Shown here: one piece after another, positions 24,891 through 33,726 of the stretch
Layout of the letters: each line of letters begins with the position of its first letter
Numbering within the stretch: the first letter of the stretch is position 1
DNA from: JAVBPP01 sp031549535
GTDB taxonomy: Bacteria; Bacillota; Clostridia; Oscillospirales; Acutalibacteraceae
DNA: 59,261 bases
Direction of reading: 5' to 3'
Assembly (NCBI GenBank): GCA_031549535.1
Contig: JAVBPP010000004.1
Coordinates: forward strand, 1 to 59,261
Notes under the pieces: generated by a model
Databases searched by the model: none
Told to the model about the DNA's origin: nothing
What the model saw: the letters and a program-made list of their open reading frames with translations, nothing else
Made by a program: the position numbers and the translations under genes

Positions 24891-26663
24891 ATGAGTAGAG
24901 GCGTTATCAAAAAAGTATCAGGGCCGCTTGTTGTTGCATCCGGAATGAAGGACGCTAACATGTTTGACGTTGTTCATGTTTCGGAATTAAAGCTGATTGG
25001 CGAAATTATTGAAATGCACGATGACAGGGCTTCGATTCAAGTATACGAAGAAACATCCGGCCTGGGTCCCGGAGAGCCTGTGGTTTCAACTGGGTATCCT
25101 TTGAGTGTTGAGCTTGGCCCGGGATTAATCGGCAGTATTTATGATGGCATCCAACGCCCGCTTGACGAAATTATGAAACAAACGGGCACGAATTTAAACC
25201 GCGGTGTCAGTGTGCCTGCCCTATCCCGTGAAAAAAAGTGGATGTTTACCGCAACGGCCAAGGCCGGCGATTTTGTCGTGCCGGGTGATATTATTGGAAC
25301 CGTTGCTGAAACGCCTGTGGTCGAACACAAAATCATGATTCCAAACGGCATTTCAGGAAAGATTTCATTGATTGAAAGCGGTGAATTTACAATTGACGAT
25401 ACTGTGTGTTGCGTTTTGTCAGACGATGACAATTTGCAAAACATTACTATGCTGCAGCGCTGGCCGGTTAGGCGCGGCAGGCCGTACGCCGAAAAATTGC
25501 CGCCCGAAACTCCTTTGGTGACCGGTCAGCGTGTTATTGATACCCTGTTCCCAATTTCTAAAGGCGGTGTTGCTGCCATTCCGGGCCCGTTCGGGAGCGG
25601 TAAAACCGTTGTGCAGCATCAGCTTGCCAAATGGGCAGCGGCGGATATCGTCGTCTATATCGGCTGCGGTGAACGCGGCAATGAAATGACCGATGTGTTG
25701 AATGAGTTTCCTGAAATCGTTGATCCGCGAACCGGTAGTTCGCTGATGCAGCGCACGGTTCTTATTGCAAACACATCCGATATGCCTGTTGCCGCCAGAG
25801 AGGCTTCGATTTATACCGGCATCACAATTGCGGAGTATTTTCGTGATATGGGCTACAGCGTTGCATTGATGGGAGATTCTACCTCCCGCTGGGCGGAGGC
25901 TCTGCGCGAAATGTCCGGCCGGCTTGAAGAAATGCCGGGTGAAGAGGGTTACCCCGCCTATCTTGGCAGCCGTCTTGCCGGATTTTACGAGCGCGCCGGT
26001 CAGGTTGTTGCACTTGGCAGCGAAAAAAGGCACGGAGCGCTTTCCGTTATCGGCGCGGTTTCCCCGCCTGGCGGTGATATCTCCGAACCCGTTTCACAGG
26101 CAACGTTACGAATTGTGAAAGTGTTTTGGGGGCTGGATGCTTCGCTCGCCTACAGACGCCATTTTCCTGCCATCAATTGGCTGAGCAGCTATTCGTTATA
26201 TGCCGACACCTTGTTGCCGTGGTTTGAAAACCATGTAGACCCTGCATGGATGACACTGCGTGCGCGTATGATTCGCTTGCTTTCGGATGAAGCGGAATTG
26301 GAAGAAATCGTTAAGCTGGTTGGTGTGGATTCTCTTTCTGCATCCGACCGCTTAAAGCTGGAAGCGGCTCGCTCTATTCGCGAGGATTACCTGCACCAAA
26401 ACGCGTTTCATGAAATCGACACCTATAGCTCTCTGAATAAACAGCTCCTTATGATGAAGCTTATTCTGGCTTATTACGATAAGGCGCAGATGGCGCTTGA
26501 TAACGCGGTGGAAATCTCAGACGTTTTATGCATCACCGTCAGGGAGGCGATTGGACGGTTTAAATATGAAACCGAATCAAACGCTGATGAGGTGTTTTCG
26601 GATATTATCGCTGAGCTGGAAGTGCAGATTAATCAATTGCTATCAAAGGGAGACGATGAATAA
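24891..26663 (+). CDS. ntpA: V-type ATPase catalytic subunit A
   Basis: A 590-residue catalytic subunit. The Walker A loop is GPFGSGKT, preceded by the family's GTVAETPVVEHKIMIP insertion region; YIGCGERGNEM and SVALMGDSTSRWAEALREMSGRLEEMPGEEGYPAYL blocks are intact, the latter containing Walker B. It hydrolyses ATP as an A3B3 hexamer with NtpB. Start at ATG 24891 behind ATAAGGAGAA; the upstream open frame is ignored. It overlaps ntpB by TAATG. Confidence 0.96.
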   Translation: MSRGVIKKVSGPLVVASGMKDANMFDVVHVSELKLIGEIIEMHDDRASIQVYEETSGLGPGEPVVSTGYPLSVELGPGLIGSIYDGIQRPLDEIMKQTGTNLNRGVSVPALSREKKWMFTATAKAGDFVVPGDIIGTVAETPVVEHKIMIPNGISGKISLIESGEFTIDDTVCCVLSDDDNLQNITMLQRWPVRRGRPYAEKLPPETPLVTGQRVIDTLFPISKGGVAAIPGPFGSGKTVVQHQLAKWAAADIVVYIGCGERGNEMTDVLNEFPEIVDPRTGSSLMQRTVLIANTSDMPVAAREASIYTGITIAEYFRDMGYSVALMGDSTSRWAEALREMSGRLEEMPGEEGYPAYLGSRLAGFYERAGQVVALGSEKRHGALSVIGAVSPPGGDISEPVSQATLRIVKVFWGLDASLAYRRHFPAINWLSSYSLYADTLLPWFENHVDPAWMTLRARMIRLLSDEAELEEIVKLVGVDSLSASDRLKLEAARSIREDYLHQNAFHEIDTYSSLNKQLLMMKLILAYYDKAQMALDNAVEISDVLCITVREAIGRFKYETESNADEVFSDIIAELEVQINQLLSKGDDE

Positions 26664-28027
26664 TGCCACGAGAATACAGAACAATCAATGAGGTCTCCGG
26701 TCCGCTGGTTCTGATTAAAGAAACGCAGAATGTGAAATATAATGAGCTTGGCGAAATTGAGCTTGCGAACGGTGAAATTCGCCGTTGCCGTGTGCTTGAA
26801 ATCAACGGCTCCGATGCGCTGGTTCAGCTTTTTGAAAATTCGGCGGGCATCAATCTCTCCAGCAGCAAGGCGCGTTTTTTAGGCAAGGGCATTGAACTTG
26901 CTGTTTCTGAAAATTTACTTGGGCGTGTTTTCGACGGCCTTGGCCGCCCCATCGATGGTCAACCTGAAATAATTGCCGAAAAGCGGCTGGATATCAACGG
27001 TGTTCCAATGAATCCTGCTGCCCGGAATTACCCCGAGGAGTTTATTGAAACAGGGGTTTCTGCCATTGATGGGTTAAATACGCTGGTCAGAGGGCAAAAA
27101 CTCCCTATTTTTTCCGGTTCAGGATTGCCACACGCTAACCTGGCTGCGCAAATTGCTCGGCAAGCAAAGGTTCGGGGAAGCGACCAGCCGTTTGCCGTAG
27201 TGTTTGCTGCAATCGGTATTACCTTTGAAGAGGCAAATTTTTTCAAAGAGGATTTCATAAAAACCGGTGCCATTAACCGCTCCGTTTTGTTTATGAACCT
27301 GGCTAACGACCCTGCGATTGAGCGCATTGCAACACCTCGCATGGCGTTGACCGCAGCTGAATATCTGGCCTTCCACAAAGGAATGCATGTATTGGTTATC
27401 CTGACGGATATTACGAACTATGCTGACGCATTGCGTGAGGTTTCGGCCGCGAGAAAGGAAGTCCCCGGACGCCGGGGCTACCCGGGATATATGTACACCG
27501 ACCTTGCGTCACTATATGAACGCGCAGGCCGGTTGAAGGGCAAGGATGGCTCGGTCACCTTAATCCCCATCTTATCCATGCCGGAAGATGACAAAACGCA
27601 TCCAATCCCCGACTTAACCGGATATATTACCGAGGGGCAAATTATTCTTTCACGTGAATTGTACCGCAAAGGTGTTATGCCCCCCATTGATGTCCTCCCC
27701 TCGCTTTCACGTCTAAAGGATAAGGGAATCGGTGAAAACAAAACCAGAGCCGACCATGCCAGCACCATGAATCAGATTTTTGCCGCTTACGCAAGAGGTA
27801 AGGAGTGCAAGGAACTGATGACCATCCTGGGCGAAGCGGCCTTGACTGATATCGATAAGCTATATGCAAAATTTTCAGACGAATTTGAAGCAAAGTATGT
27901 TTCGCAAGGATATCAAAACGGCCGAACGATTGAGGAAACTTTGGATTTGGGATGGGATTTGCTGCGCATTTTACCTCGCCTGGAGCTGAAAAGAATTGGG
28001 CGGGAGATGCTGGATCAGTATTATTAA
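26663..28027 (+). CDS. ntpB: V-type ATPase non-catalytic subunit B
   Basis: A 454-residue regulatory nucleotide-binding subunit. It opens REYRTINEVSGPLV and has the B-specific degenerate P-loop FSGSGLPHANLAAQIARQA in place of a Walker A. VILTDITNYADALREVSAAR and PGRRGYPGYMYTDLA follow, typical of B subunits. The ATG shares its first base with the ntpA stop (TAATG), so the two are made in equal amounts by coupling. Confidence 0.96.
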   Translation: MPREYRTINEVSGPLVLIKETQNVKYNELGEIELANGEIRRCRVLEINGSDALVQLFENSAGINLSSSKARFLGKGIELAVSENLLGRVFDGLGRPIDGQPEIIAEKRLDINGVPMNPAARNYPEEFIETGVSAIDGLNTLVRGQKLPIFSGSGLPHANLAAQIARQAKVRGSDQPFAVVFAAIGITFEEANFFKEDFIKTGAINRSVLFMNLANDPAIERIATPRMALTAAEYLAFHKGMHVLVILTDITNYADALREVSAARKEVPGRRGYPGYMYTDLASLYERAGRLKGKDGSVTLIPILSMPEDDKTHPIPDLTGYITEGQIILSRELYRKGVMPPIDVLPSLSRLKDKGIGENKTRADHASTMNQIFAAYARGKECKELMTILGEAALTDIDKLYAKFSDEFEAKYVSQGYQNGRTIEETLDLGWDLLRILPRLELKRIGREMLDQYY

Positions 28028-28048
28028 CGAATAAAAAGAGGTGGCATT

Positions 28049-28702
28049 TTGTCAATTTTGCATGTGAATCCAACGCGCATGGAACTGACACGGCTCAAAA
28101 AGCGGCTGGCGGTTGCCACCCGCGGACACAAGCTTTTAAAAGATAAGCGCGATGAGCTGATGCGTCAATTTTTAATTTTAATCACCGAAGGCAAGCGCCT
28201 ACGTGAAAAAGTGGAGCGCGAATTGGAAGAGTCCTATGTCCATTTTTTAATTGCTCGTTCGGTGATGTCTGAAGAAGCGCTGTCTGCGGCACTTCTCTTG
28301 CCGAAACAAGAAGTCGGTATTGAAACAGGCGTGAAAAACATGATGAGTGTAACGCTCCCTACCCTAAAACTTGCTAAAAAATCGCTTAGCGAGAGCGACC
28401 TTTTTTCATACGGCTATCTTTCTACATCAGCCGATTTAGACGATGCTGTTTCTGGTCTTGCAACTATACTGCCGCACATGCTCAAACTTGCGGAGAAGGA
28501 AAAGGCTTGCGCTCTTCTCTCGGCTGAAATTGAAAGTACCCGCCGTCGCGTCAACGCTCTGGAGCACGTTATGATTCCTGATTTGCAAGAAACCATAAAG
28601 TATATTGCCATGAAGCTGGACGAGAGCGAACGCTCGGGTATAACCCGGTTGATTCGTATTAAGGATATGATAATCGAAGAAAAAATAAGGGCCTCGGAGT
28701 AA
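28049..28702 (+). CDS. ntpD: V-type ATPase subunit D (central shaft)
   Basis: A 217-residue protein forming a long antiparallel coiled coil, with the signature NPTRMELTRLKKRLAVATRG at its N terminus and LEHVMIPDLQETIKYI near its C terminus. It is the rotating axle. The start is TTG, 21 bases after ntpB, behind AAAGAGGTGG. The stop codon falls in GGAGTAAT, which together with the adjoining repeat makes a perfect 18-base palindrome, so the gene end seems shaped by that repeat. Confidence 0.92.
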   Translation: MSILHVNPTRMELTRLKKRLAVATRGHKLLKDKRDELMRQFLILITEGKRLREKVERELEESYVHFLIARSVMSEEALSAALLLPKQEVGIETGVKNMMSVTLPTLKLAKKSLSESDLFSYGYLSTSADLDDAVSGLATILPHMLKLAEKEKACALLSAEIESTRRRVNALEHVMIPDLQETIKYIAMKLDESERSGITRLIRIKDMIIEEKIRASE

Positions 28703-28807
28703 TATTACTCCGGCACCAAATAGTAACAATAATTCCACGGGATCAAATCCCATACAGCAAAGAATTTGCTCCCGCGGAATTTGCAACTATTAAGTGCCGG
28801 AGTAATA
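28703..28807 (+). repeat. Palindromic element, copy 3 (105 bp, diverged arms)
   Basis: Ends TATTACTCCGGCACCAAATA and TATTAAGTGCCGGAGTAATA are inverse. The centre is ATCCCATACAGCAAAGAATT, as in copies 2 and 4. The arms differ from those copies (for example ATTCCACGGGA opposite TCCCGCGGAAT) yet still pair with each other. It starts immediately at the ntpD stop codon and ends 21 bases before the eutH promoter. Confidence 0.85.
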
Positions 28808-28828
28808 GAATAGACACAAAAACATGAG

Positions 28829-28857
28829 TTGCCAAAACGTTTTGTTTTTGGTACAAT
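28829..28857 (+). promoter_or_regulatory. Sigma-70 promoter for eutH
   Basis: TTGCCA (28829-28834), a 17-base spacer and TACAAT (28852-28857), 38 bases before the eutH start. The spacer contains AAACGTTTTG, a short palindrome that may be an operator. Confidence 0.75.
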
Positions 28858-28895
28858 GTGGCATGCGATAAAATAAAATGTAAGGACTTTCCATT

Positions 28896-30101
28896 ATGTT
28901 TGAAGAGCTGCTGCAAAACCTCACCAATACGCGCGTTTTCACGGAGTCCATCCGTGTCTATGCGCAGAACCTGTCCGTTAGCACGGTTATCATGTCCATC
29001 CTGGTTTTGTTTGCATTGGTGGGCCTGGTGGACAAGCTACGCGGCAACAAACTGGGCTACGGCGAACGCTTTGACGAGGGCTTTCACGCTATGGGGCCGC
29101 TCGCGCTCGCGGTTGTCGGTATCGTCTCCCTCTCCCCGGTGTTGCTCGTGGTACTCAAGCCGCTGATCACCCCGCTCTATGGGCTTTTGGGGGCGGATCC
29201 CGCCATGTTCGCTTCCTCCTTTTTTGCCTTGGATATGGGCGGATACGCCATCGCTACACAGCTCGCGGGGGATAACATCGCTGTGGGGCTGTATTCCGGC
29301 ATCATTGTTGCCTCCATGATGGGCATTACCATGTCCTTCACAATTCCCTATGCGACTACTGTATTGAAGAAAGAGGAGCACAATGTCCTTGCCATGGGTA
29401 TTCTCATCGGCATTGTCACCATGCCCGTGGGCTGCATTGCGGGCGGTTTGATGATGAACCTCACCAGCACAGCGCTTTCCTTTGCTTCCGTTCTGCGCAA
29501 TACACTCCCTGTGATTTTGTTGGCGCTCCTCATCGCCGTTTGCCTTGCCTGTTTTCGCAAAGGGACACTGCGTGCATTCTCGGTTTTCGGCAAGGGCGTG
29601 ACCTTTTTGGTGACGGTCTCCCCTGTGATTGCGGTGTTCCAATATCTCACAGGGATTCATTTCCCCCTGTTTAATAAGATGGTGACAGAGGATCCTGTTT
29701 TGGGCGGCATCCCCTTGGAAAACGGCTTGCTGCTGGTTGGAAAAATTGCCATCGTTTTAATCGGCGCCTTTCCCATGATTCACTTTTTGAATAAGCACCT
29801 TTCCACCGTAATGGAAAAATTCGGCAAGAAAACCGGCATTAACACCGAGTCCTCCACCGGCCTGCTGACGCAACTTGCCAGCAGCATTCCTGTTTGGAAC
29901 GAAATCGATAAGATGAACGAGAGAGGAAAGCTGTTTAACATTGCCTTTGCCGTTTCCGGTTCCTTCGTTTTGGGCGATGTGCTGGCCTTTACGGGCGGTG
30001 TAAATACAGAAATGGTGTTTCCTGTTATCGTTGCAAAGCTGGTTGCGGGCCTCGCCGCAATCGCATTGGCCGCCCTTCTCCCTATGAAGCAGAAGCAATA
30101 G
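28896..30101 (+). CDS. eutH: EutH-like ethanolamine permease
   Basis: A 401-residue integral membrane protein with about eleven helices. The EutH pattern is clear in RFDEGFHAMGPLALAVVGI, FFALDMGGYAIATQLAG, GLYSGIIVASMMGITMSFTIP and GIVTMPVGCIAGGL. In the family it moves ethanolamine across the membrane. The remaining ethanolamine utilisation genes (lyase, microcompartment shell, EutV/EutW) are absent from the window, so this is a stand-alone copy. A hybrid kinase starts 39 bases later in the same direction with no terminator between, which suggests one transcript. Confidence 0.86.
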   Translation: MFEELLQNLTNTRVFTESIRVYAQNLSVSTVIMSILVLFALVGLVDKLRGNKLGYGERFDEGFHAMGPLALAVVGIVSLSPVLLVVLKPLITPLYGLLGADPAMFASSFFALDMGGYAIATQLAGDNIAVGLYSGIIVASMMGITMSFTIPYATTVLKKEEHNVLAMGILIGIVTMPVGCIAGGLMMNLTSTALSFASVLRNTLPVILLALLIAVCLACFRKGTLRAFSVFGKGVTFLVTVSPVIAVFQYLTGIHFPLFNKMVTEDPVLGGIPLENGLLLVGKIAIVLIGAFPMIHFLNKHLSTVMEKFGKKTGINTESSTGLLTQLASSIPVWNEIDKMNERGKLFNIAFAVSGSFVLGDVLAFTGGVNTEMVFPVIVAKLVAGLAAIALAALLPMKQKQ

Positions 30102-30140
30102 CGCAACATAAAGATTGGAAGAACAAAGGAGAGTTACGCT

Positions 30141-33116
30141 TTGGAACATAAAAACACCGTATTGGAAAACACAGTTTTTAAAGACACCCTAGAGGTCATT
30201 ATTGACGCAACAAAAATTGGGCTATGGGATTGGCATCTGCCCTCCGGCAAGGTGATTTACAGCCGGCAATGGGAAAACATTCTCGGTTATGACGAGGGTG
30301 AGCTGCCGCAAACCGTAGAATCCTGGGAAAAGGCTGTTTTGCCGGATGACCTTGCGCTTGCGGAAAACGCAATTAACAACTATTTGGAAGGTAAAACGCC
30401 CTCCTATGAGGCAGAGTTCCGCACGGTATGTAAAAACGGAGACATTATTTGGGCACAGGATAAGGGCACCATCACCGAGTGGGATAAAGACGGAAAGCCC
30501 ATTCGCCTGGTTGGCGTTTTGCAGAATATTGACCGTTTAAAAAAAGCGGAAATAGAGCTGATGGAAAAGAAATCTCAGCTTGATTTTGTTGCGCAGCTCT
30601 CAGAACTCGGCACCTGGGACTGGGATATCACAACGCAGATGATTAAATATAACGATGAATACCTGCATATGCTTGGCTATACGCAGGCGGAAATCACAGG
30701 AACCATACAAGAATGGGAGGATTTCAACCATCCGGAGGATTTGATTCGCTCCTCTCAATTGTTAGATGATTACCTTTCGGGAAAAATCGACTCCTACTCC
30801 TGTGAAATTCGCATGCGCCACAAAGACGGGCACTATGTTTGGACACTGGACATGGGACGTATCAGCGAATGGGACGAAAACGGAAACCCCACGCGCGTGC
30901 TTGGCGGCCATTTGAATATTGACAAGCTGAAAAAAGCAGAGGAAAACCTGCAGCTCGCCTTAAATGAAATAGAAACCTATAATGAAACGCTGCAGGATGA
31001 AATTCAAAAAGGCATCAAAGACCTGGAGACTATGGAGAAAAATGCACAGGTCATGTTTGACGCCAACCCGCACGCCAGCGTGATATTTAACGAAGAATAC
31101 CAAATTGTGGACTGCAACCCGGCTGCGCTGAACTTTTTCGGCATTGAAACGAAGGAGGAGTTTTTGGCGCGTATTTCAGATATTCTCGCGGTGGCACTAC
31201 CCAAAACAAGCCCGGACGGAACAACCGCTGTCTCTTTTTATGAAAAACTGCACTACACCTTTGAAAATGGGTTTTCGGAATTTGAAATCTCTCTGGATTT
31301 AAATGGGGAACACATCCCCTTGAACATGATTCTGAAACGGATTGGTTACCGGGATTCCTTTGCTGTTGCTGCCTATCAAATGGATTTGCGTACATTGAAA
31401 AAGGCATTGAGCGACCTGGAGCGCCAGGATATCCTGCTCAACGCCGTGAACGAGGTTGCCTCGCTTCTGATTTCCGCCGAGGAGCACGACTTCCGCAAAA
31501 TGCTCCGTGAGAGCCTTGGCATGCTTGGCAAAAGTGTGGATGTCAGCCGCGTTTATATCTGGCAAAACCACTCTGTCGATGGTAAACTGCACTGCGCACA
31601 AATATGCGAATGGTTTGAAGGCGCCGACACCATGCAGGGAAATGAGCTTAGCACTGATATTTCCTACGATGAAACAATTCCGAGTTGGGAAAGCACACTG
31701 AAGCACGGAAAATGTATCAATTCATTGGTAAAAAGCATGCCCTCCGCCGAGCAAAATCAGTTACTGCCGCAGGGCATCATCTCCATTCTGATTGTGCCCA
31801 TCTTCATCCAAAATCAATTTTGGGGTTTTATTGGGTTTGATGACTGCAAAACCGAACGGCTGTTCACAGAAACAGAGGAAAATATCTTAAAATCCGGCGG
31901 CCTCATCATCGGCTCGGCCTTGCTGCGCAATGAAATAAACATAAGCCTTGTGGCCGCCAAGGAAGAGGCACTTTCCAACGCGCAGGCGAAAACCACCTTC
32001 CTTGCCAATATGAGCCATGAAATCCGCACCCCGATGAACGCCATTATCGGGATGACAACCATCGCCAAGGGCGCGGCATCCGCCGACAAAGTCAACGATT
32101 GCCTCATGAAAATAGAAAACGCCTCCAGGCATCTGTTAGGCGTTATCAACGATATTCTGGATATGTCTAAAATCGAGGCCGAAAAGGTAGAACTGCTTTC
32201 CGAAGAAATTATTTTGGAAAAAATGGTGAACAATGTTTGCAATATCTCCTCCACTAAGGCTGAAGAAAAGCATCAACGTTTTGTGGTTTCCATTGCGGAG
32301 GACATTCCCTACTCCATTATCAGCGATGAATTGCGGCTTTCTCAAGTCATCACCAACCTGCTGTCCAATGCTGTTAAATTCACGCCTGAGCAGGGCACCA
32401 TCACGCTCAGCGTAACAAAAACGTTTGAAGACGCTCACAGCTGCGGTCTGATGTTTACTGTAGAAGACAGCGGCATTGGCATTGAAGCCGAAAAATTAGG
32501 GCTGCTGTTCAACGCCTTCGAGCAGATTGACCGAGGCATTTCGCGTAAATTCGGCGGCACCGGGCTGGGGCTCACTATTTCCAAGCGAATTGTGGAAATG
32601 ATGGGCGGCGACATTCGGGTGGAAAGCGAGCTCGGCAAAGGCAGTAAATTTGCCTTTACTATCGTAGCCGAAAAAGGGCGCGAACGGGAAGAAATTGAAC
32701 AAACCAGCGCCCAGGCGGCAGAAACATCCTTCGATTTCACAGGGAAAAGGCTGCTGCTGGTGGAGGATGTGGAAATCAATCGGGAGATTGTTATGGCACT
32801 GCTGGAGGACACCGGCGTGGATATTGATTGCGCGGAAAACGGCCTTATCGCGTTTGAAACATTCCGCGATAATCCGGAAAATTACGATTTAATTTATATG
32901 GACATTCATATGCCGCAGCTAGACGGATTTGGCGCCACGCAGCAAATCCGCGCGCTTGATATCCCCTGGGCAAAGAGTATCCCCATCATCGCTATGACAG
33001 CAAACGCTTTTGCTGAGGATGTGGAACGCTGCAAAGCCGCCGGTATGAACGACCATATATCCAAACCGATAGATATCGATGAAGTGCTGGAAAAAACCGC
33101 GCGCTATCTATTTTGA
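30141..33116 (+). CDS. Soluble PAS-PAS-PAS-GAF hybrid sensor histidine kinase with receiver
   Basis: A 991-residue hybrid kinase with no transmembrane segment. Two PAS domains with PAC tails come first (about 15-135 and 140-270; both contain the WDW signature and YGEL-like repeats such as LGYDEGELPQT). A coiled linker, a third PAS (about 305-415) and a GAF domain (about 430-600) follow. The phosphoacceptor H626 lies in MSHEIRTPMN, the ATPase domain has DSGIGI and GGTGLGLTI, and the receiver has D921 in IYMDIHMP. There is no DNA-binding output. It would sense an intracellular ligand or redox state. The start is TTG behind AAAGGAGAG. Its 3' end overlaps the convergent DUF6514 gene by nine bases. 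Confidence 0.9.
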   Translation: MEHKNTVLENTVFKDTLEVIIDATKIGLWDWHLPSGKVIYSRQWENILGYDEGELPQTVESWEKAVLPDDLALAENAINNYLEGKTPSYEAEFRTVCKNGDIIWAQDKGTITEWDKDGKPIRLVGVLQNIDRLKKAEIELMEKKSQLDFVAQLSELGTWDWDITTQMIKYNDEYLHMLGYTQAEITGTIQEWEDFNHPEDLIRSSQLLDDYLSGKIDSYSCEIRMRHKDGHYVWTLDMGRISEWDENGNPTRVLGGHLNIDKLKKAEENLQLALNEIETYNETLQDEIQKGIKDLETMEKNAQVMFDANPHASVIFNEEYQIVDCNPAALNFFGIETKEEFLARISDILAVALPKTSPDGTTAVSFYEKLHYTFENGFSEFEISLDLNGEHIPLNMILKRIGYRDSFAVAAYQMDLRTLKKALSDLERQDILLNAVNEVASLLISAEEHDFRKMLRESLGMLGKSVDVSRVYIWQNHSVDGKLHCAQICEWFEGADTMQGNELSTDISYDETIPSWESTLKHGKCINSLVKSMPSAEQNQLLPQGIISILIVPIFIQNQFWGFIGFDDCKTERLFTETEENILKSGGLIIGSALLRNEINISLVAAKEEALSNAQAKTTFLANMSHEIRTPMNAIIGMTTIAKGAASADKVNDCLMKIENASRHLLGVINDILDMSKIEAEKVELLSEEIILEKMVNNVCNISSTKAEEKHQRFVVSIAEDIPYSIISDELRLSQVITNLLSNAVKFTPEQGTITLSVTKTFEDAHSCGLMFTVEDSGIGIEAEKLGLLFNAFEQIDRGISRKFGGTGLGLTISKRIVEMMGGDIRVESELGKGSKFAFTIVAEKGREREEIEQTSAQAAETSFDFTGKRLLLVEDVEINREIVMALLEDTGVDIDCAENGLIAFETFRDNPENYDLIYMDIHMPQLDGFGATQQIRALDIPWAKSIPIIAMTANAFAEDVERCKAAGMNDHISKPIDIDEVLEKTARYLF

Positions 33117-33398
33117 AGCCGCTTTGTGTCCTCCCGCCTCTGTGCAGTAATCCATGATTAAATCCTGCAGGGAGGCAGGGAACACAAAATTTTTTGCATA
33201 TTTTTCAATTAATTCTAACACAGCCGCCCGATCTTTGCCCACCATTGCTTTATCGTTATCCGGAAATTCGCAGTGCTTCTTTTTTATGGCAATCCCATAT
33301 TCGCATGTATGGCCTTCATTTTCACTTATTAAATAATATTCTAACATCATTTCCCGCTCATCTAACATCACATAGACCCGTGTTATTAACTCTTTCAT
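33108..33398 (-). CDS. Small DUF6514-like protein
   Basis: A 96-residue acidic cytoplasmic protein. The pattern YYLISENEGHTCEYGIAI followed by a C-terminal FVFPASLQDLIMDYC resembles DUF6514 proteins of Oscillospiraceae, whose function is not known. The ATG at 33398 has only a weak purine-rich ribosome site; a GTG at 33428 would add ten residues but has none. A good promoter lies about 160 bases upstream. Its stop lies inside the end of the convergent kinase gene. Confidence 0.6.
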   Translation of the reverse strand: MKELITRVYVMLDEREMMLEYYLISENEGHTCEYGIAIKKKHCEFPDNDKAMVGKDRAAVLELIEKYAKNFVFPASLQDLIMDYCTEAGGHKAASK

Positions 33399-33559
33399 TT
33401 TCTTTTTTATACAAATTTCAACGCACAAGCTTTTTTGTATGTGGTTTTGTGATAAAAATACTATAGAGCTTTTTGCTTGGAATTCGTATTACTGCCTTTC
33501 TTTATAATGCTTACCCTCTACTGTGTGGCGGGATGAAGGCCAGTATGGATAGCATTTTA

Positions 33560-33588
33560 AGTATAGAGCGGCACAGTCTTTGTTACAA
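33560..33588 (-). promoter_or_regulatory. Promoter for the DUF6514 gene
   Basis: On the minus strand, TTGTAA (33588-33583), 17 bases and TATACT (33565-33560). It leaves a leader of about 155 bases. Apart from this promoter and the terminator at 33655-33708, nothing else was recognised in the gap 33399-33726. Confidence 0.65.
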
Positions 33589-33654
33589 GTTTTTTCATTC
33601 GACAACTTCATCTATCCCTTTACGAATAATGTCGATTTGAATTTTCCAAAAACA

Positions 33655-33708
33655 AAAAATTACGGCTTTTGATTGCGTTTCTACGCGCACAAAAGCCGTA
33701 TTTTTTAT
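33655..33708. terminator. Bidirectional terminator ending the mannosidase operon
   Basis: TACGGCTTTT pairs with AAAAGCCGTA across a 20-base loop. It is flanked by T tracts on both strands (TTTTTTAT on plus, ATTTTTTGTTTTT on minus) and lies 19 bases after the GH38 stop. Confidence 0.85.
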
Positions 33709-33726
33709 GATACGAAATTCATACTA

